DNA of 64,000 bases from Nannocystis punicea (GCF_026965555.1 NZ_CP114040.1:4774001-4838000); one strand, 5' to 3'. Shown: positions 44,634 through 55,510, counted from the first letter of the stretch. Notes: generated by a model from the letters alone, not told the origin. Made by a program: numbers and translations.

Positions 44634-46202
44634 TCAATACAAGCGCAGCACCGCCACGCACGCGTCCCACAGCACGTGGCAGACCAGCACCACGAACAGG
44701 CTGCGGGTCTTGAGCCCGAGCCAGGCCCAGAAGAACCCCGCGCCGGCCGCGGCGACCACCAGCGCCGGCACTCCCAGGCTCACGTGCGCGACCGCGAAGG
44801 CCGCCGCCGACGTCGCCGCCCCCCACCACGGACCCGCGCGAGACGCCACCGCGAACGCCACTGCGCCGCGCCACACCACCTCCTCGGCCGCTGCGATCAG
44901 CGGCAGCAGCACCGCCGCCGCGCCGATCGGCAGCAGGTGGACCCAGCTGTACACCGCCGCCACCTCGGTCCGCGCCTCCGGCGTCACCGCGAACAGCACC
45001 AGGCTGCCGAGCCAGCCGGCCACGAGCAGCACCGCCGCCGCCGCCACTCCTTGCAACAGCCCGCGCAGGCTCGGCCGCCACAGCTCCAGCCACGGCAGCC
45101 GCACCATCGCCAGGCACGCGGGCACCAGCACCAGGTTGGCCGCCAGCATCCGCCACCACACGTGCGGCGTCAGCGAGCCCAGCACCCAGATCAGCGCCAC
45201 CGCCAGCGGCACCAGCCAGGCCACGTGCACCGCGCCCTTCGAACATGTCTTTAAAAACATGTCCTCATCGCCACGTCGTAGCCGCAGCGACAGCCCCAGC
45301 CACGGCTCGACCCCGGCCGACAGCGCCACGATCTTGGCGGCGGTGAGCGGTTGCGCCACCAGCCCCAGCTCCGCCGTCGCCGGCCCCGGATCGCCGACCA
45401 GCCCGTGCGTCAACAGCCCCAGCTGCGCCCGCGTCAACAGCGGCTCGGGCAGCTTCTCGAGCGCCGCGACCGCGACCGCCAGCAGCGGGGCAGGGCAGGG
45501 CACCAGAGTCACCGGCAGCGCCAGCGCGTCGGCCACCCGCGTCACCACCTCGCGCAGCGTCAGCACCTCCGGGCCGACCACGTCGTAGCAGCGGCCGATC
45601 GCTGCCGGCCGCTCCAGCGCCGCCGCGATCGCCAGCGCCACGTCCTCGACCAGCACCGGCTGCAGCGGCGCGTGTCCGCCGTCGGGGGCGGGGAACACCC
45701 CTGCGTGGCGGATCGTCGCCGCCAGGTTGCGCACGAAGTCGTCGCCGGGCCCCGCCACCGGCCCCGGGCGGAGGATCGTCCAGTCTGTCCCCGAGGACAT
45801 GACCGCTCGTTCTCCCGCGCGCTTGCTCGCCAGATACTGCGTCGGTCGGTGCGGCTCCGACCGGGGCCTGGCCACGCTCACGTGGATCAGCCGCCGGATC
45901 GCCGCCGACTGCATCGCCGTCATGATCGCCGCCACCGCCGCCACGTGGGCCGACTCGAACGTCTGTCCGGGCTCGGGCCGCTTGATCCCCACCAGGTTGA
46001 TCACCGCCTCGCAGTCCGCGAGCGCCGAGGCCAGCTCGGGCCCGCCGCGGCTCGCGTCGACCTCGCGCCACACGAGCCCGGGCCGGTCGGAGCGGCCCCG
46101 ACGGCCGCGCGACAGCCCCACCACCTCGTGTCCGGCCTGCAGCAGCGCGTGCACGGTCGCCTGTCCGATGAACCCGCTCGCTCCGGCCACGGCGACCCGC
46201 AT
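44634..46202 (-). CDS. NAD-dependent epimerase-type protein fused to a CPBP intramembrane protease
   Basis: A 522-aa two-domain protein. Residues 1-300 are an atypical SDR/NmrA-like domain (VAVAGASGFIGQATVHALL, then VINLVGI and PTQYLASKRAGERAV). Residues 315-522 are a multi-pass CPBP (CAAX-type) domain with AEEVVWRGAVAF and later His-containing helices (AVAHVSLGV and VLVCHVLWDACVA). The join is encoded by a dispersed palindrome (45246-45259), giving the linker EDMFLKTCSKGA. Fusions of these domains are unusual; they could be two former neighbours joined through the repeat. ATG 46202 begins the Rossmann fold. Confidence 0.82.
   Translation of the reverse strand: MRVAVAGASGFIGQATVHALLQAGHEVVGLSRGRRGRSDRPGLVWREVDASRGGPELASALADCEAVINLVGIKRPEPGQTFESAHVAAVAAIMTAMQSAAIRRLIHVSVARPRSEPHRPTQYLASKRAGERAVMSSGTDWTILRPGPVAGPGDDFVRNLAATIRHAGVFPAPDGGHAPLQPVLVEDVALAIAAALERPAAIGRCYDVVGPEVLTLREVVTRVADALALPVTLVPCPAPLLAVAVAALEKLPEPLLTRAQLGLLTHGLVGDPGPATAELGLVAQPLTAAKIVALSAGVEPWLGLSLRLRRGDEDMFLKTCSKGAVHVAWLVPLAVALIWVLGSLTPHVWWRMLAANLVLVPACLAMVRLPWLELWRPSLRGLLQGVAAAAVLLVAGWLGSLVLFAVTPEARTEVAAVYSWVHLLPIGAAAVLLPLIAAAEEVVWRGAVAFAVASRAGPWWGAATSAAAFAVAHVSLGVPALVVAAAGAGFFWAWLGLKTRSLFVVLVCHVLWDACVAVLRLY
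45246..45259. repeat. Dispersed palindrome at the domain junction, TGTCT-TTAA-AAACA
   Basis: AT-rich copy with compensating arm changes, followed by TGTCCTC. It sits exactly between the SDR and CPBP domains of the fusion gene. Another copy, TGTCC-CCGA-GGACA (45786-45799), is inside the SDR part. Confidence 0.75.
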
Positions 46203-46297
46203 GCGCAGCCAGCCTCGCACCGGCGGGGTCCGGGGCGCAAGGCGGGTTTTTGCTTCTCAAACGCCGTCCGCGCGCCTACAACAAAAATCAGACCCGC

Positions 46298-47380
46298 ATG
46301 CTCAGCGCTCTCGCCGACCACGCCTGCGCCCGCTTCGACCGCGTCATGCGGCATGGCCTTCGCCGCGTCCTCATGCAGCGCAACGAGCTCGACCGGCTCG
46401 CCCGCGCCGAGCACGAGCGTCGCCTCGAGGCCATCGCGCGGTACACCGATCCCGCAGTGCTGGCCGAGCCCGACCGCCTGCTCGCGCCGCCGCCGGGCCC
46501 GCCGCCGCTCGCGCCGCAGGCGGTGCGGCGCCTCGTCGACGGCCGCGCCACCCACTTCACGTTCGCCTCTCCGTACCGCCCGCGCGACCCCGACTACGCC
46601 CGCGAGTACGCCACCTACGATCGCGTCGACACCGTGCACCTGCACGCCTGGCAGCACGATCGGCCCGCGCCCGCCTCGATCTTGCTCGCCCACGGCTGGT
46701 GCGTCGGCAACCGGCGCCTGCACGAGTTCGAGTTCAGCATCTCCACCCTCTACCGGGACCTCGGCCTCGACGTCTACCTCTACGTCCAGCCGTTCCACAG
46801 CCTGCGCAAACCGACCTCCGCGCGCTTCTCGGGCGAGCTGTTCCCCTCGACCGACCTCGTGCGCACCAACGAGGCCTTCATCCAGACCGCCCAGGACGTG
46901 CGGGCCGCCATCACCGCCATCCTGCGCCGCAGCCCGGCGCCGCTCGGCATGATGGGCTCGAGCCTCGGTGGTTACACCTCCGCGCTGGTCGCCTCGATCG
47001 ATCCGCGGCTGTCCTTCGTCGTCCCGATCATGGCCCCCGCCTCCTTCGCCCACCTCTTGTGGGATCACGGCGAGGGCGACCCGTTCCGCCGCCAGGCCGA
47101 GGCGCTCGGCATGACGCGCGAGCGCTTCCACAGCGCGTGGGCCCTGCACAGCCCCCTCACGTACGCGCCCAAGGTCCCGTGGGAGCGCCGCCTCGTCGTC
47201 TCCGCCCGCGGCGACGCCCTCGTGACCGAGGCCCACGCCGACGTGCTCTGGAACCACTGGCAGCGCCCCCGCCGCTTCCGCTTCACCGGCGGCCACTTCC
47301 TGCAGCTGGGCCGCCGCGACTACATCCGCGAGCTCGCCCGCTTCCTCGCCGACCTCGACATCATCCCCGCGCCGCGCTGA
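46298..47380 (+). CDS. Alpha/beta hydrolase
   Basis: A 360-aa hydrolase. The strand before the oxyanion region is ILLAHGWCVGNRRL, the nucleophile elbow is MMGSSLGGYTS (GxSxG), Asp lies in SARGDALV, and His in GGHFLQ. No signal peptide. Substrate unknown. ATG 46298 is chosen; an upstream TTG at 46250 is in frame but gives an unlikely N-terminus. It is divergent from the epimerase fusion. Confidence 0.8.
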   Translation: MLSALADHACARFDRVMRHGLRRVLMQRNELDRLARAEHERRLEAIARYTDPAVLAEPDRLLAPPPGPPPLAPQAVRRLVDGRATHFTFASPYRPRDPDYAREYATYDRVDTVHLHAWQHDRPAPASILLAHGWCVGNRRLHEFEFSISTLYRDLGLDVYLYVQPFHSLRKPTSARFSGELFPSTDLVRTNEAFIQTAQDVRAAITAILRRSPAPLGMMGSSLGGYTSALVASIDPRLSFVVPIMAPASFAHLLWDHGEGDPFRRQAEALGMTRERFHSAWALHSPLTYAPKVPWERRLVVSARGDALVTEAHADVLWNHWQRPRRFRFTGGHFLQLGRRDYIRELARFLADLDIIPAPR

Positions 47381-47429
47381 GGGCAGGGGGGTCGCCGCCC
47401 GAGCTGCAGCCGGCGCGACTGCATGGACA

Positions 47430-47500
47430 TGTTCGATGAGACATGCCCATAAAAGCATGTTCAAAGGGGAATGACCGAGCGGACATGCTCCTCAAGGCAT
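47430..47500. repeat. Cluster of palindrome copies
   Basis: TGTTC-GATG-AGACA (47430-47443) and TGCCC-ATAA-AAGCA (47444-47457) abut, followed by TGTTC-AAAG-GGGAA and TGCTC-CTCA-AGGCA within 45 bp. It lies between convergent genes. Confidence 0.65.
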
Positions 47501-47595
47501 GCGTGCTGGTGGGCCCCGGGCGCGCGGGCGAGCGCCTGGGAGCCCTCAAGGACTCGAGAGCCGTACTCCATCGCGCCGCTGCTCGCGGCGCCGGC

Positions 47596-47805
47596 TCACC
47601 CCCGCGTGACCGCCCGCGTCTTCGGGATATTGGCGATGGCCAGGTCCGCGGCCTCCTGGGCGAATTCATCCAGCGGCTTCTCGTCAGGGCCGCTCGGGTT
47701 GGCGAGCCTTTGCATGTAAGCCACGGAGAACACGTGGGCGTACACGCGTCGCCAGATATCCTGCCGCTCGTCCTGGTTGTCGAAGTGCTCGATGTGCTTG
47801 CTCAT
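47596..47805 (-). CDS. Small hypothetical protein
   Basis: 69 aa, acidic and helical (MSKHIEHFDNQDERQDIWRR at the start, then VYAHVFSVAYMQRLANPSG). Composition is protein-like with a lower GC share than the neighbours. No family recognised and no Shine-Dalgarno sequence seen. Confidence 0.55.
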   Translation of the reverse strand: MSKHIEHFDNQDERQDIWRRVYAHVFSVAYMQRLANPSGPDEKPLDEFAQEAADLAIANIPKTRAVTRG

Positions 47806-47896
47806 GACTCACCGTCGCGTGGCGTTCTGTAGCACGGGACGTCCCAGCAGAGTCCTGTCCACGCGCGGCTGCTCGATCGTCTCATCCGGCCTCCGT

Positions 47897-48250
47897 GGCG
47901 AGTGCCGGCGCGGAGCGGAATGACCGCCTTGCGCGGGCGCGCCCCGGAATTACGCAGCCCGACCCAGTGCGCTTCTCCTCGGCCACGCGTGCGAGCGCCT
48001 CGGTGCACGCATTTGCTTTCGGGACCCGGAGGCGAGTGCCGACGCGAAGCAGAACAACAGACACGCCCCGGAACCACGCAGAACAATCGCAGCGCGATCT
48101 CCTCGGCCACGCGGGTGAGCGCCCGGGAGCACGCATTTGCTTCGGGCTCCGCAGGCGAGTGCCGGCGCGAAGCAGAACAACCCCCCATGCAGGCGCGCCC
48201 CCGGAACCACGCAGGACCACCACAGCGCGCATCTCCTCGCTCGCGCGGGC
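47897..48250. repeat. Degenerate tandem repeat of about 123-134 bp
   Basis: The phrase ggcgagtgccg[g/a]cgcg[g/a]ag recurs at 47897, 48031 and 48154, with matching cacgcatttgctt[t/c]cggg and ctcctcggccacgcg[g/t] segments. A minus-strand reading frame stays open across it (126 codons) but looks repeat-derived. The dispersed palindrome is not present in these units. Confidence 0.6.
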
Positions 48251-48783
48251 GCCGGCGTGCATAGCGACAGGCCACGCGGGCGGCGTCGTGCATGGCGACA
48301 GGCGTGGGCCTCTCCTCGGCCACGCGAGCGAGCGCCGTCATCCTTCATGACAGCCGGCCGCGCCGACTTGCGCGGGTATTCGACGGTGCGGCCCCCTGCG
48401 CCTGGACACGTGTACTGCCGACGCCGAAACCGCCGGCCACCGATGGGCGCATCGTACTTCGCCGATCGGTCCTGGCGCAGGGCCGAACGGCGCGCCGAGA
48501 GCCGGCACGCGCACCTCATGGCCGAAGAAACACATTCGGGCGTGCGGCCGCGACGGCCCCGAAGAGCCGCGTCCCTGGCGACTCGTGATGCCCGGCTTCG
48601 TCTCCAGAAAGGGCGTCGAGCGGCGGCGTTCCGGCGAGCATCGAGTGTTGCCTCGTCACCTTCTTACACCGGAGATGCTCGCCCACATCTCGAAGGGCCC
48701 ACGGTGTGCTCCTTGTCGCCGCGCACGGGCCGCCTGCGCCGCGATTTCTTGATCTCGTGGCCGCGCTCTGGCAACATGGAACC
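48251..48783. other. Gap with no recognisable gene
   Basis: Forward and reverse ORFs here have shadow-like Arg/Ala composition. I see no strong hairpin, palindrome copy or start signal except the CAACAT box just before 48784. Confidence 0.3.
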
Positions 48784-49758
48784 GTGCGGCTTAGTTTTGG
48801 CGCTTGCTGGGCAGGCGTCGCCTATCTCTTCTCGTGGCTGGTGACGACCGGGTGTAACCCTGGCCGGTCCGACGCGGCGTCGCGCGGCACCGACAGCGAG
48901 GGAACCACCCTTGCGACCCCGAGCGAGGGTGGCACGACCGGCGTCGTCGGTGCTTCGAGCACGGGCGAGGCTGGGACCGGCGTGCCTGCCACGGGCACGG
49001 GCGCGCTCGTCACTCCGCCGCCGGACCTCGCGCCCGAGCTCGCGCCGACGCCCGTCGAGCCGTGCGAGTCGCACGCGGCCGAGGGCGACTGCGACGCCGC
49101 CGGTTGCATCTGGTTCGCCACCGAGCGTGTCGCCGATCGCTCGAGCTGCGCCCTCGAGCCCGCGGGTTTCTGCGCCACTGCCAGCGCCTCGACCGGCGAC
49201 GAGGACTACGACTCTGCCTTCTTCAAGCGCGTCGGTGATGTCGTCCACCTCCGCCGCGTCGGCCGCAAGTCCAGCGACTTCCCCGGCCCCGAGCACCCGG
49301 CGGGCTGGACCGAGTGCGGCCTCGGCCCGGGCGATCCGGACGAGTGCGCGTGCGTGTGCGCGGCCGGTCGCTGCCCGGGCGACATTGCCCTCGCGCTGCT
49401 CGACGCCTGCGGCGCGCCGCGCCCGTGCGACGACGAAGTCGACGGCGACGCCTGCCTCTACCAGTCGCTCGCCGCCGCCGCCGCCGCCAGCCTGCGCCTC
49501 CGCAACCTCCTCGACGGCCGCAGCGTCGACGACCGCGTCTTCCTCCGCGGCGACGGCACCGCCACCTGGATGCGCAGCACTTGCGATCCACGCGACCACA
49601 GCTGCAGCGACCGCAAGTGGGAGCTGCCGCGCCTGTGTACCCTGCGCGACCGCGCCGTCTTCACCGCCTGCGCCGCCTCCGCCCAGCTCGACCCACAATG
49701 CCGCGACGTCGCCGCCTGGTTCACCGACTGCAAGCTGGCCCCGCCGACATGTCCATAA
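48784..49758 (+). CDS. Cysteine-rich lipoprotein of unknown function
   Basis: A 324-aa exported protein: hydrophobic signal (CWAGVAYLFSWLVTTGC) with a lipobox, a Gly/Thr/Ser linker, then a Cys-rich domain with about 20 cysteines (such as CECVCAAGRC-like spacing in DECACVCAAGRCPGD). No known family recognised; similar proteins are common in myxobacteria. GTG 48784 has CAACAT exactly 6 nt upstream. The final codons and stop lie inside a palindrome copy. Confidence 0.7.
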   Translation: MRLSFGACWAGVAYLFSWLVTTGCNPGRSDAASRGTDSEGTTLATPSEGGTTGVVGASSTGEAGTGVPATGTGALVTPPPDLAPELAPTPVEPCESHAAEGDCDAAGCIWFATERVADRSSCALEPAGFCATASASTGDEDYDSAFFKRVGDVVHLRRVGRKSSDFPGPEHPAGWTECGLGPGDPDECACVCAAGRCPGDIALALLDACGAPRPCDDEVDGDACLYQSLAAAAAASLRLRNLLDGRSVDDRVFLRGDGTATWMRSTCDPRDHSCSDRKWELPRLCTLRDRAVFTACAASAQLDPQCRDVAAWFTDCKLAPPTCP

Positions 49759-49830
49759 GGTCATGTCCTGCCCGCCCGCCAGCACGGGGCCGCCAGGACA
49801 TGCCTGTGAGGCCATGTTTTGAAGTGCATG
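49750..49830. repeat. Palindrome cluster across a stop codon
   Basis: TGTCC-ATAA-GGTCA (49750-49763) supplies the last Cys and Pro codons and the TAA of the lipoprotein gene. Further halves (ggacatgcctg, ggccatgtttt) follow to 49830. The remaining gap to 50194 holds one perfect copy and nothing else seen. Confidence 0.65.
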
Positions 49831-50020
49831 AGCGATCGGTCTGATCGCGAGGTCTGATCGCCACCTCCGCTCCGGCCCGCTGCGCGTCCCTCTCTTTCGT
49901 TCTGCTCACAAGCTTGGGTGCGACGAGTCGCACGCGACCCTCGCCGCGCATCGATCCGGGACCCGGTCGCGCCGTACGACGCTCGCCGTGTCCCGAGCTC
50001 TCGACGACCGCCGTCCCATC

Positions 50021-50034
50021 TGTCCTATCGGACA
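50021..50034. repeat. Perfect dispersed palindrome, TGTCC-TATC-GGACA
   Basis: Intergenic copy 160 bp before phaR, extended by C and G outside the arms. Confidence 0.7.
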
Positions 50035-50194
50035 GGCAGTGCCTCCCGGCAGCCGGCCCTGCGACCTCGCTGCGCCGTGCGACGCTCGCCGCGCCGCGTT
50101 CGCCGAGCCTCGGTGCATCGCCGACTCCGCTGCCGATCAGGCGCGAATTCGCCCATCGCACCTGCAGCACCACCTCGGCTACCGTATCGGCCGC

Positions 50195-50749
50195 ATGTTG
50201 CAGGTCAAGAAGTACGGCAACCGTCGGCTCTACGACACCGAGGGCAGCCGGTACGTCACCCTCGAGGAGATCGCCGAGCGCGTGCGCATGGGAGAGGACC
50301 TCAAGGTCGTCGACGCCAAGAGCGGGCAGGACCTCACCCAGGTCACCCTCGCGCAGATCATCCTCGAGAGTCGGGGTGCAGCGCGTCTGCTCCCTGTCTC
50401 CTTGCTCAAGCAGCTCGTGCGCATGCGGGACGACGCCCTCGCCGAATTTTTCGGCCGCTACATCGCCTGGGCGCTCGAGGTGTACCTGCAGCTCAAGGGG
50501 GGCGCGCGAGCTGTCGTCCCGTGGAACCCGCTGGCGGATCTGGCCATGCCCGGGATCCTCAAGCGCTGGTTCGGCGGCGGTGCGCCTGCCGCGGGCGAGC
50601 CTGCCCCGCCGCCGTTTCCGGACGAGCCGCCGCCCGAGCCTGCGGGCATGGGCGACGAGCTCGCCGCCTTGAGGCGGGAGCTCGCCGAGTTGCGGCGGAC
50701 CGTCGAGGACGGCCGGCCCGCCCGCAAGGGCAGGCGGTCCACCTCCTGA
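50195..50749 (+). CDS. phaR: Polyhydroxyalkanoate synthesis regulator
   Basis: A 184-aa protein with the PHB/PHA accumulation regulator DNA-binding domain at the very start (LQVKKYGNRRLYDTEGSRYV, then VTLEEIAERVRMGEDLKVVDAKSG) and the accessory LTQVTLAQIILE segment. The C-terminus is Pro-rich, then a coiled coil (LAALRRELAELRRTVEDG). PhaR represses phasin and synthase genes until PHA granules titrate it. TACCGT lies 9 nt before ATG 50195. It opens the PHA cluster. Confidence 0.9.
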   Translation: MLQVKKYGNRRLYDTEGSRYVTLEEIAERVRMGEDLKVVDAKSGQDLTQVTLAQIILESRGAARLLPVSLLKQLVRMRDDALAEFFGRYIAWALEVYLQLKGGARAVVPWNPLADLAMPGILKRWFGGGAPAAGEPAPPPFPDEPPPEPAGMGDELAALRRELAELRRTVEDGRPARKGRRSTS

Positions 50750-50777
50750 TCCATTTGTGCGCCGCACAATTCTCGTC

Positions 50778-50805
50778 TTGACCCTCGGTCACGGCGGCCT
50801 ATCCT
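50778..50805 (+). promoter_or_regulatory. Promoter of the acyl-CoA synthetase-phasin-phaC unit
   Basis: TTGACC at 50778-50783, a 16-bp spacer and TATCCT at 50800-50805, 82 bp before the start codon. PhaR, encoded just upstream, is a candidate regulator, but no operator can be assigned. Confidence 0.5.
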
Positions 50806-50887
50806 CGGCCGACAGACCCCGGCCGGGCCTTTCGCACGTGCAGCACGGACCGGCCTTCGGGTAGCCTCGGGAGCGGAGGACCAGAGC

Positions 50888-52411
<1,524 letters not shown>

Positions 52412-52423
52412 GACCCTTTCGCC

Positions 52424-52822
52424 ATGTCCCAAGAGACAGCCTCCAGGAACCTCACCGCCCGGATCCTCCGGCTCGTCGGCTACCTCACCGACCCCAAGAG
52501 CGGCCCCGGCAAGCTGTGGATGCGCTTCGAGGGCGCCTCGACCGGCGTCATGGCGCGGCTCGCCACCAGCCCGCGCTACCTGCGATTCGCCGGCCGCGGC
52601 CTGACGAAGATGTTCCACCTCCACCGCGACCTCGTCGACCTCACCGAGGAGGTCCTGCACTTCTGGCGCGTGCCCACGCTCGGCGACTTCAACGAGGTCC
52701 GCGCCCAGCTGCGGCGGGCCGAGGACCGGCTCGAGATCACCACCACCCAGCTCGAGCTCGCCCTCGAGCTGCTGGAGAAGCTGCAGGCCGAGATGGCGCG
52801 CTCGGTGCGGGGGGCCGCGTGA
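52424..52822 (+). CDS. Phasin-like or PHA synthase accessory protein
   Basis: A 132-aa helical protein ending in an amphipathic coiled coil (VRAQLRRAEDRLEITTTQLE). Position directly before phaC with a 4-nt overlap and size suggest a phasin or a PhaE-like partner. The start codon and next four residues (MSQETA) are encoded by a palindrome copy, TGTCC-CAAG-AGACA (52425-52438), and no Shine-Dalgarno sequence is visible; it may depend on coupling to the synthetase 12 nt upstream. Confidence 0.7.
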   Translation: MSQETASRNLTARILRLVGYLTDPKSGPGKLWMRFEGASTGVMARLATSPRYLRFAGRGLTKMFHLHRDLVDLTEEVLHFWRVPTLGDFNEVRAQLRRAEDRLEITTTQLELALELLEKLQAEMARSVRGAA

Positions 52823-53976
52823 CGGTGGCCGACGGCGGGCCGTTCTCGAGGGTCAAGGGCGCCGCGCGCAAGCTCGCCGACATGGCCGAAGGGACAGCCA
52901 CGATCGGGGCCGCCTGGCAGCGGGCGCTGCGCGACCGCGCCGTCAGCCCCACGCGCTATCTGGCGCCGCTGGTCAAGCGCGCCGCCGGGCTCGGCGACCC
53001 ACCGGTCAACTCGACGCCCAAGCGGGTCGTGTACGCGCGCGGCGGCATGAAGCTGATCCGCTTCGAGCCGGCCGTGCGTCGCTTCCGCACCCCGATCCTG
53101 TTCGTCTACTCGCTGATCAACCGCTACTACATCCTCGACTTCCTGCCGGGTCGCAGCCTGATCGAGTTCATGACCCAGCAGGGCTTCGACGTGTACGCCA
53201 TCGACTGGGGCACGCCCGGTCCCGTCGAGCAGGACATGACCTGGGAGGACCTGCTCGGCGGCTTCGTCGAGGCGGCCAAGCGGTGGGTCCTCAAGCTGTC
53301 CGGCGCCGACGACCTGACGATGTACGGCTACTGCATGGGCGGCACCATGGCGCTGGCCGCCGCCGCGCTCTACCCGAAGGGCGTGCGCAACTTCGTCGCC
53401 CAGGCCACCCCGGTCGACTTCAAGCACGGCGGCATCTTCACCACCTGGACCGATCCGGAGTTCTTCGACGTCGACGCCATGGTCGACGCCTACGGCAACG
53501 TCCCGATCGACCTGATGGAGTCGGGCTTCTCGATGATGGCGCCGGTCCAGCGGATCTCGAAGTGGTTCGAGGTGTTCCGCCGCCTCGACGACCGAGAGTT
53601 CGTCACCAGCTTCCTCGCCATGGAGCACTGGGCCGCCGACAACGTCCCGTTCCCCGGCGAGGTGTACCGGCAGTACATCCGCGACTGCTACCAGGAGAAC
53701 AACTTCTTCGAGGGCCGCATGGTCGTCGGCGGGCGGCGCGTCGATCTGCGCGAGATCCACGGCCCGCTGCTCGTGCTCGTCGCCGACAACGACACCATCG
53801 CCCCGCCGCCGTCCTCGGAGGCGCTGCTCGGCGCGGTCGGCTCGACCGACAAGACCCTGCTGCGCTTCCCGGTCGGGCACATCGGCCTGTCGACCTCGAG
53901 CAAGGGGCCCAAGGTCATCTGGCCGAAGGTCGCCGCCTGGCTGGCCGAGCGCAGCGAGCCGCTGCCGCCCGGCTGA
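52819..53976 (+). CDS. phaC: Polyhydroxyalkanoate synthase (class III-like)
   Basis: A 385-aa PHA synthase polymerising hydroxyacyl-CoA. The lipase-like box with catalytic Cys is GYCMGG (about residue 172), with Asp in LVLVADNDTIAPP and His in PVGHIGL. PNK-free, short N-terminus and size near 360-385 fit class III (PhaC of PhaCE). GTG 52819 overlaps the preceding TGA (GTGA), so the two are coupled. A palindrome variant, TGGCC-GAAG-GGACA, lies in frame at 52883-52896 in the N-terminal segment. Confidence 0.9.
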   Translation: MTVADGGPFSRVKGAARKLADMAEGTATIGAAWQRALRDRAVSPTRYLAPLVKRAAGLGDPPVNSTPKRVVYARGGMKLIRFEPAVRRFRTPILFVYSLINRYYILDFLPGRSLIEFMTQQGFDVYAIDWGTPGPVEQDMTWEDLLGGFVEAAKRWVLKLSGADDLTMYGYCMGGTMALAAAALYPKGVRNFVAQATPVDFKHGGIFTTWTDPEFFDVDAMVDAYGNVPIDLMESGFSMMAPVQRISKWFEVFRRLDDREFVTSFLAMEHWAADNVPFPGEVYRQYIRDCYQENNFFEGRMVVGGRRVDLREIHGPLLVLVADNDTIAPPPSSEALLGAVGSTDKTLLRFPVGHIGLSTSSKGPKVIWPKVAAWLAERSEPLPPG

Positions 53977-53991
53977 GGCCGCGGGCGCGCC

Positions 53992-55503
53992 TCACTGCCC
54001 CAGCCACGTCGAGATCTGGGCGGCGGCCGTCGGGTGCCAGCCCAGCTTGAGGTGGTTGATGTCCGCGAGGACAGCCGAGTCCGAGAGCGCGCCGATGCCG
54101 TCGGGCGCCGCGCAGCTGTCGACGAACACCACGCCGTCGCTCGGTCCGGCGATCTCGTTGGGGATCCCCGGGATCAGCACGCTGTTGTCGTTGAGGTCGA
54201 GGTCGCCGCACAGCAAGTGGGTCGAGATCGAGGCCGGGATCCCCGCGTCGATCATCTCCTCGATCACCGAGCCCTGCGAGATCGCGTAGTCGATGCCCTT
54301 GCCGCGGGCATACACGCCCTTGTACTCGCCCTCGCCGTAGTAGGTCGACTCGCTGTCGCCGACGATCCACTGCATCAGGCCGTTGTTGGCCGTGCCGGTC
54401 AGCGGATAGACGTCGTCCCAGGCCGCGAGCATCTGCAGCTGCCCGCGGTAGTTGTCGCCGGCGGCCGACTTGTAGATCGCGTACTCCGAGCGGTCCTCCC
54501 ACAGGCCGAAGATCAGCAGCTCGTCGTGCGGCCCGGGCGCGTGGATCTTGCCGCCGAAGTCGGCGTAGACGCCGGCGTTGTGGGCCGTGCCGTAGCGGAA
54601 GATGTAGTCGAAGCCGAGGTTCGGCCCGCCGATCAGGATCAGCTTGCCGATGTCGTCGCGGTACTCGAGCTTGCCGCCCGTGAGCCCCGACGCGTACATG
54701 CGCGTCGACATCACGCCCTTGCTCCACCCGATCACGTCGACCTTGTCGACGCCGGTGCGCTCGCGGATGATGTCGATGGCCCACGCGATCTGCAGGGCCC
54801 AGAACACGTTGTCGCCCTGGCTGTGCGGATGCGACACCGCGAACACGCGGTGGCCGGCGGCGGCCAGCTCCTGCATCAGGCCGATGTCGGGGCAGGTCGA
54901 CTGCCCGCAGCCGAAGTCGCCGCTCTCGCCCGGGTTGGCCCACGCGCGGTCGGCCTGGTCATTGGCGCCGTGGGCCAGCAGCACCGTCGACTTGGCGCCG
55001 TTGTTCCAGCCGGGCGCGTAGTACAGCAAGAACCGCCCGCTGTGCGGCACCGGGTCGTTGCCGAAGAACTCGAGGCGCTGGCCGGTCTGGTGGGCCCGCT
55101 GGTCGAGGTCGAAGCGATCTTCTTGGATGAAGAACGGATCGGGGTCGAACCACCGCTCGACGCGGACCCATCCGTTCAAGATCCCGTCCTCGAACGTGTC
55201 CTCGAGGACGAGGCCGTGCAACGAGTCGCCGGTGGTCTCCGTCGTGGTCGTGGCCGTGTCGGTCGGCGAGGTCGTCCCGTCCGTCGTCGAGGTCGAGGTC
55301 GACGGCGGCTCGCTCGTCGTGCCGGTCGGCGGCTCGTCGCCGGTCGACGTCGGCCCGGTCGTCGCCGTGCCGGTCGCGTCGCTCGAGTCGGTGCCCGGCG
55401 TTGAGTCGGTCACCGCCGCGGTCGAAGCGTCGGTGTCACCGCCACCTTCCGGCGTGCAGGCGAGGAGGAGGGTGAGGGCGGCGCAGGGACGGCTTGTTCG
55501 CAT
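53992..55503 (-). CDS. Secreted alpha/beta hydrolase lipoprotein
   Basis: A 503-aa lipoprotein (lipobox LTLLLAC, then about 70 residues of Thr/Ser/Asp linker). The catalytic domain has the elbow VIGWSKGVMS (GxSxG), STVLLAHGAND early and a C-terminal His in INHLKLGWH. Cys-rich loops suggest export. It converges on phaC with a 15-bp gap; an extracellular lipase, esterase or PHA depolymerase role is possible but not shown. TAAATT lies 7 nt before ATG 55503. Confidence 0.75.
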   Translation of the reverse strand: MRTSRPCAALTLLLACTPEGGGDTDASTAAVTDSTPGTDSSDATGTATTGPTSTGDEPPTGTTSEPPSTSTSTTDGTTSPTDTATTTTETTGDSLHGLVLEDTFEDGILNGWVRVERWFDPDPFFIQEDRFDLDQRAHQTGQRLEFFGNDPVPHSGRFLLYYAPGWNNGAKSTVLLAHGANDQADRAWANPGESGDFGCGQSTCPDIGLMQELAAAGHRVFAVSHPHSQGDNVFWALQIAWAIDIIRERTGVDKVDVIGWSKGVMSTRMYASGLTGGKLEYRDDIGKLILIGGPNLGFDYIFRYGTAHNAGVYADFGGKIHAPGPHDELLIFGLWEDRSEYAIYKSAAGDNYRGQLQMLAAWDDVYPLTGTANNGLMQWIVGDSESTYYGEGEYKGVYARGKGIDYAISQGSVIEEMIDAGIPASISTHLLCGDLDLNDNSVLIPGIPNEIAGPSDGVVFVDSCAAPDGIGALSDSAVLADINHLKLGWHPTAAAQISTWLGQ

Positions 55504-55510
55504 GTGCAGC

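Noticed and set aside
47882..48262. 126-codon minus-strand ORF across the degenerate tandem repeat
   Set aside because: Its sequence repeats with the DNA period and lacks start signals; a repeat-derived frame is the simpler view.
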